A stretch of 64,000 nt of DNA from a virus: positions 1-64,000 of the IMG/VR virus record IMGVR_UViG_3300017987_004587; one strand, given 5' to 3'. Within the stretch, counting starts at the first letter, position 1; every line of letters starts with the position of its first letter. Below the pieces are notes generated by a model. It was not told the origin of the DNA. It was given only the letters and a program-made list of their open reading frames with translations, and ran no database searches. Position numbers and translations under genes: made by a program. Below are positions 62,531 to 64,000 of the stretch, in pieces.

Positions 62531-62923
62531 TCACTCTTTTGGTAAACTGCTCAATTGTGCTTTGGCCCAGGTCTTCCACTTGGCTGCGTGGCGTTTGAGT
62601 TTTGCCCTGGCCTCGGTCGCGGTCATGCCGTGGTCCCGACGGAAGCGGCGCCAGAGGGTGCGCCTATAATTCGTGTTGTCGCCTGGGGTCTGGATGTCAT
62701 TCATGGCCCGGATGTACCACCACCCATCACCGTCCAGGATGGAACATCCATCCGGATCGCCGTGTCTGTTCGCCGGACACCTCCTGCAATGATAAACGAA
62801 CCCAGCCTCCGCCCGAAGACCACACACGCACGGACGACAAACGCTCTTACCCCGTGCGATAGCTTCGTATGCTGGCACCAATCGTTCTAGCACCAGTTCT
62901 GCAAACTTTTGTGTCTTAGTCAT
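62531..62923 (-). CDS. Cys-rich zinc-binding protein
   Basis: A 130-residue basic protein with RPCVCGLRAEAG, YHCRRCPANRHGD and GCSIL: six Cys in the first half suggest a zinc site. The second half is strongly basic and Trp-rich (NYRRTLWRRFRRDHGMTATE; KRHAAKWKTW), as in a nucleic-acid-binding domain. AAGGATAAAAAA precedes the ATG. Visibly G+C-rich, unlike the main phage composition. Confidence 0.6.
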   Translation of the reverse strand: MTKTQKFAELVLERLVPAYEAIARGKSVCRPCVCGLRAEAGFVYHCRRCPANRHGDPDGCSILDGDGWWYIRAMNDIQTPGDNTNYRRTLWRRFRRDHGMTATEARAKLKRHAAKWKTWAKAQLSSLPKE

Positions 62924-62938
62924 TTTTTTATCCTTTTT

Positions 62939-63208
62939 TTAGTGCGAAAAGTTAAATAAGAGCCGGTGAGCGGTGGCGTTTTCGCCGGCGCCATATCGCC
63001 CCATCGCCACGGAGCACCCCTCGCCGGGGCAAGCACTCCATTTCGTCCGGCCAAGGGACTGGTGAGGAGCAAACCAGGCCGAAAGGCGCGGGCCGGATTT
63101 GAACCGGCTTGAGAGGTTGCTTCCACTATGCAACATGCTGGGGCAAAAATCCCTGTTCTCTCGGGCTGCAATTAATGCCCGCGTGTTCCCATCACGCCGC
63201 CGCGCCAT
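62939..63208 (-). CDS. Uncertain ORF with strong ribosome-binding site
   Basis: An 89-residue frame, MARRRDGNTRALIAARENRD ... RFKSGPRLSAWF. It has aggagagtgaag before the ATG, the same initiation sequence as two neighbours, which favours a real gene. Against it, the sequence is compositionally odd, and the part GGTTCAAATCCGG within it looks like a tRNA T-arm. No domain is seen. Confidence 0.35.
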   Translation of the reverse strand: MARRRDGNTRALIAARENRDFCPSMLHSGSNLSSRFKSGPRLSAWFAPHQSLGRTKWSACPGEGCSVAMGRYGAGENATAHRLLFNFSH

Positions 63209-63231
63209 CTTCACTCTCCTGTCAAATTGCC

Positions 63232-63516
63232 TTATTCTCCTGTTATTGCATGATGGGCAGCGCCTGCTCTACACTTTGCACAATCACACCGCCATTCGAG
63301 TAAGGCTTTCAATCCTTCTTTGGTCATTTTCCACGACAAGGATTCTGGATATTGATGTCCGCATTTGACACATTCCCACAGCAGCCTTGCACCACTACGT
63401 TCAGCCGCGCATTCTACGTCTATATCTGCTGGATCATTGGACAATCGCCGTAGGCGCATCAGCACTTCAAGCATCGCCGGATTCGGGTATTTACAACGAT
63501 CAGGTTTACTTGGCAT
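63232..63516 (-). CDS. Zinc-ribbon protein
   Basis: A 94-residue protein, MPSKPDRCKYPNPAMLEVLM ... CVKCGHQYPESLSW then RCDCAKCRAG. Two CxxC half-sites about 28 residues apart make a zinc ribbon after a helical domain (LMRLRRLSNDPADIDVECA). AAGGAGCAAACAA precedes ATG 63516. Frames extending further upstream have no start site. Confidence 0.6.
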   Translation of the reverse strand: MPSKPDRCKYPNPAMLEVLMRLRRLSNDPADIDVECAAERSGARLLWECVKCGHQYPESLSWKMTKEGLKALLEWRCDCAKCRAGAAHHAITGE

Positions 63517-63742
63517 TTGTTTGCTCCTTACTGAGAATGGATTTATACGGATCAGGATACTCCTGCTCGTATTCCGCAAGCATTTCACGAGCGTGCGTTG
63601 CCGCATTTTTTGCACGTTCGATTACATCTTCCATGAAGACGCAGGTACCGTAAGGCCCAATATCCTCCAGGGCCTCAATCGTTTCCGATAGGATCGTCTT
63701 GAGGCGAATGCGCGGATCCTGGCGTCTTCTGTGTTTCAGCAT
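63506..63742 (-). CDS. Hypothetical helical protein
   Basis: A 78-residue helical protein, MLKHRRRQDPRIRLKTILSE ... FMEDVIERAKNAATHAREML. The start at 63742 is the ATG after a TTG codon. Basic N-terminus, acidic C-terminus. No family recognised. Confidence 0.5.
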   Translation of the reverse strand: MLKHRRRQDPRIRLKTILSETIEALEDIGPYGTCVFMEDVIERAKNAATHAREMLAEYEQEYPDPYKSILSKEQTNAK

Positions 63743-63775
63743 CAAGTTTCCGTTTCAATTGGACCGTATCTATTA

Positions 63776-64000
63776 CTACGTTACGATTGTGCAGCACCTT
63801 TCTTTGATTGCATGCCGCAAGATTTGCAATTGTGGCGGGTAAATATCGTCATCGTGTAAATCAACGTCCATGCCGTGTTCTTTGCTGAGGTAGTCCGAAA
63901 TCAAAACAGCCAATGTTGACTTTCCAGAACCAACGATGCCGCTGATTGTGATATGAAGATTGGACTGTCTTTCTATTGTTCTTTCCTTCGTTGAATTGAG
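63776..64000 (-). CDS. P-loop NTPase, partial (runs off the window edge)
   Basis: The C-terminal 74 codons of a minus-strand gene entering from the right edge. ITISGIVGSGKSTLAVLISD is a Walker A P-loop (GxxGSGKST), followed by EHGMDVDLHDDDIYP. It resembles a small kinase or ATPase with an acidic stretch after the loop. Its start is outside the window, so the size and partner domains are unknown. It lies in the G+C-rich block. Confidence 0.55.
   Translation of the reverse strand, partial: LNSTKERTIERQSNLHITISGIVGSGKSTLAVLISDYLSKEHGMDVDLHDDDIYPPQLQILRHAIKERCCTIVT

Noticed and set aside
63060-63170. tRNA-like segment (T-arm GGTTCAAATCC plus a D-arm-like GTTGC...GCAAC) on the minus strand
   Set aside because: Only about 7 nt separate the D-like stem from the T-arm, so no anticodon arm fits, and no acceptor strand pairs with the 3' side in the right place. 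Kept only as a remark on the uncertain ORF at 62939-63208.

Overview
The window looks like part of a large, AT-rich tailed-phage genome (Caudoviricetes, probably a jumbo phage) that infects a Gram-negative host. The evidence is long co-directional runs of tightly overlapping genes, dozens of very small zinc-ribbon proteins, beta-rich tail-spike-like proteins, a virion-type gene carrying an intein, a repeated late-promoter-like motif, a Toprim primase fragment, a one-helix holin-like protein and a lipoprotein. No terminase, portal or major capsid gene was recognised, so the phage assignment rests on context. Almost every gene is on the minus strand.

Layout. 0-2 kb: holin-like, lipoprotein and unknown genes. 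2.1-3.5 kb: a tail-spike-like protein with a paralogue on the opposite strand at 17.1-18.5 kb. 3.7-11.2 kb: small overlapping accessory genes, many with CxxC knuckles; six genes shorter than 60 codons are added here and elsewhere from direct reading. 11.2-13.6 kb: a zinc-finger-rich Vsr-like homing endonuclease and a small DNA-binding-like protein. 13.65-17 kb: virion-type genes, including one interrupted by a 162-residue endonuclease-less intein and two with a shared N-terminal leader. 18.5-25 kb: glycosyltransferases, FmdB-like and SWIM-like zinc proteins, and an isolated plus-strand gene with its own promoter and terminator. 25.3-49.5 kb: a continuous glycan operon. 49.5-54 kb: a GHKL ATPase with an HExxH motif, a Toprim protein and three more leader-bearing proteins. 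54-61 kb: small accessory genes interrupted by an IS200/IS605 element at 57,570-59,200. 61.2-64 kb: a visibly more G+C-rich block of small genes, ending in a P-loop protein cut by the window edge.

How the genes work together. The glycan operon holds homologues of all five steps of the WbpA-B-E-D-I route to UDP-2,3-diacetamido-2,3-dideoxy-mannuronic acid. It also has a second branch, RmlB-like dehydratase plus DegT aminotransferase, likely giving a dTDP-4-amino-4,6-dideoxyhexose. An acyl-AMP ligase, carrier protein, short-chain reductase and left-handed beta-helix acyltransferase could supply and attach an acyl group to it. About nine glycosyltransferases, four methyltransferases, a radical SAM enzyme and a WbqC-like protein complete it. 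The glycan could decorate virion proteins or alter the host surface; the sequence alone does not decide.

Regulation. A motif TATAATTyACTAAT lies upstream of virion-type genes on both strands and is a good candidate late promoter. A different element, TGTAAAATA, precedes several accessory genes.
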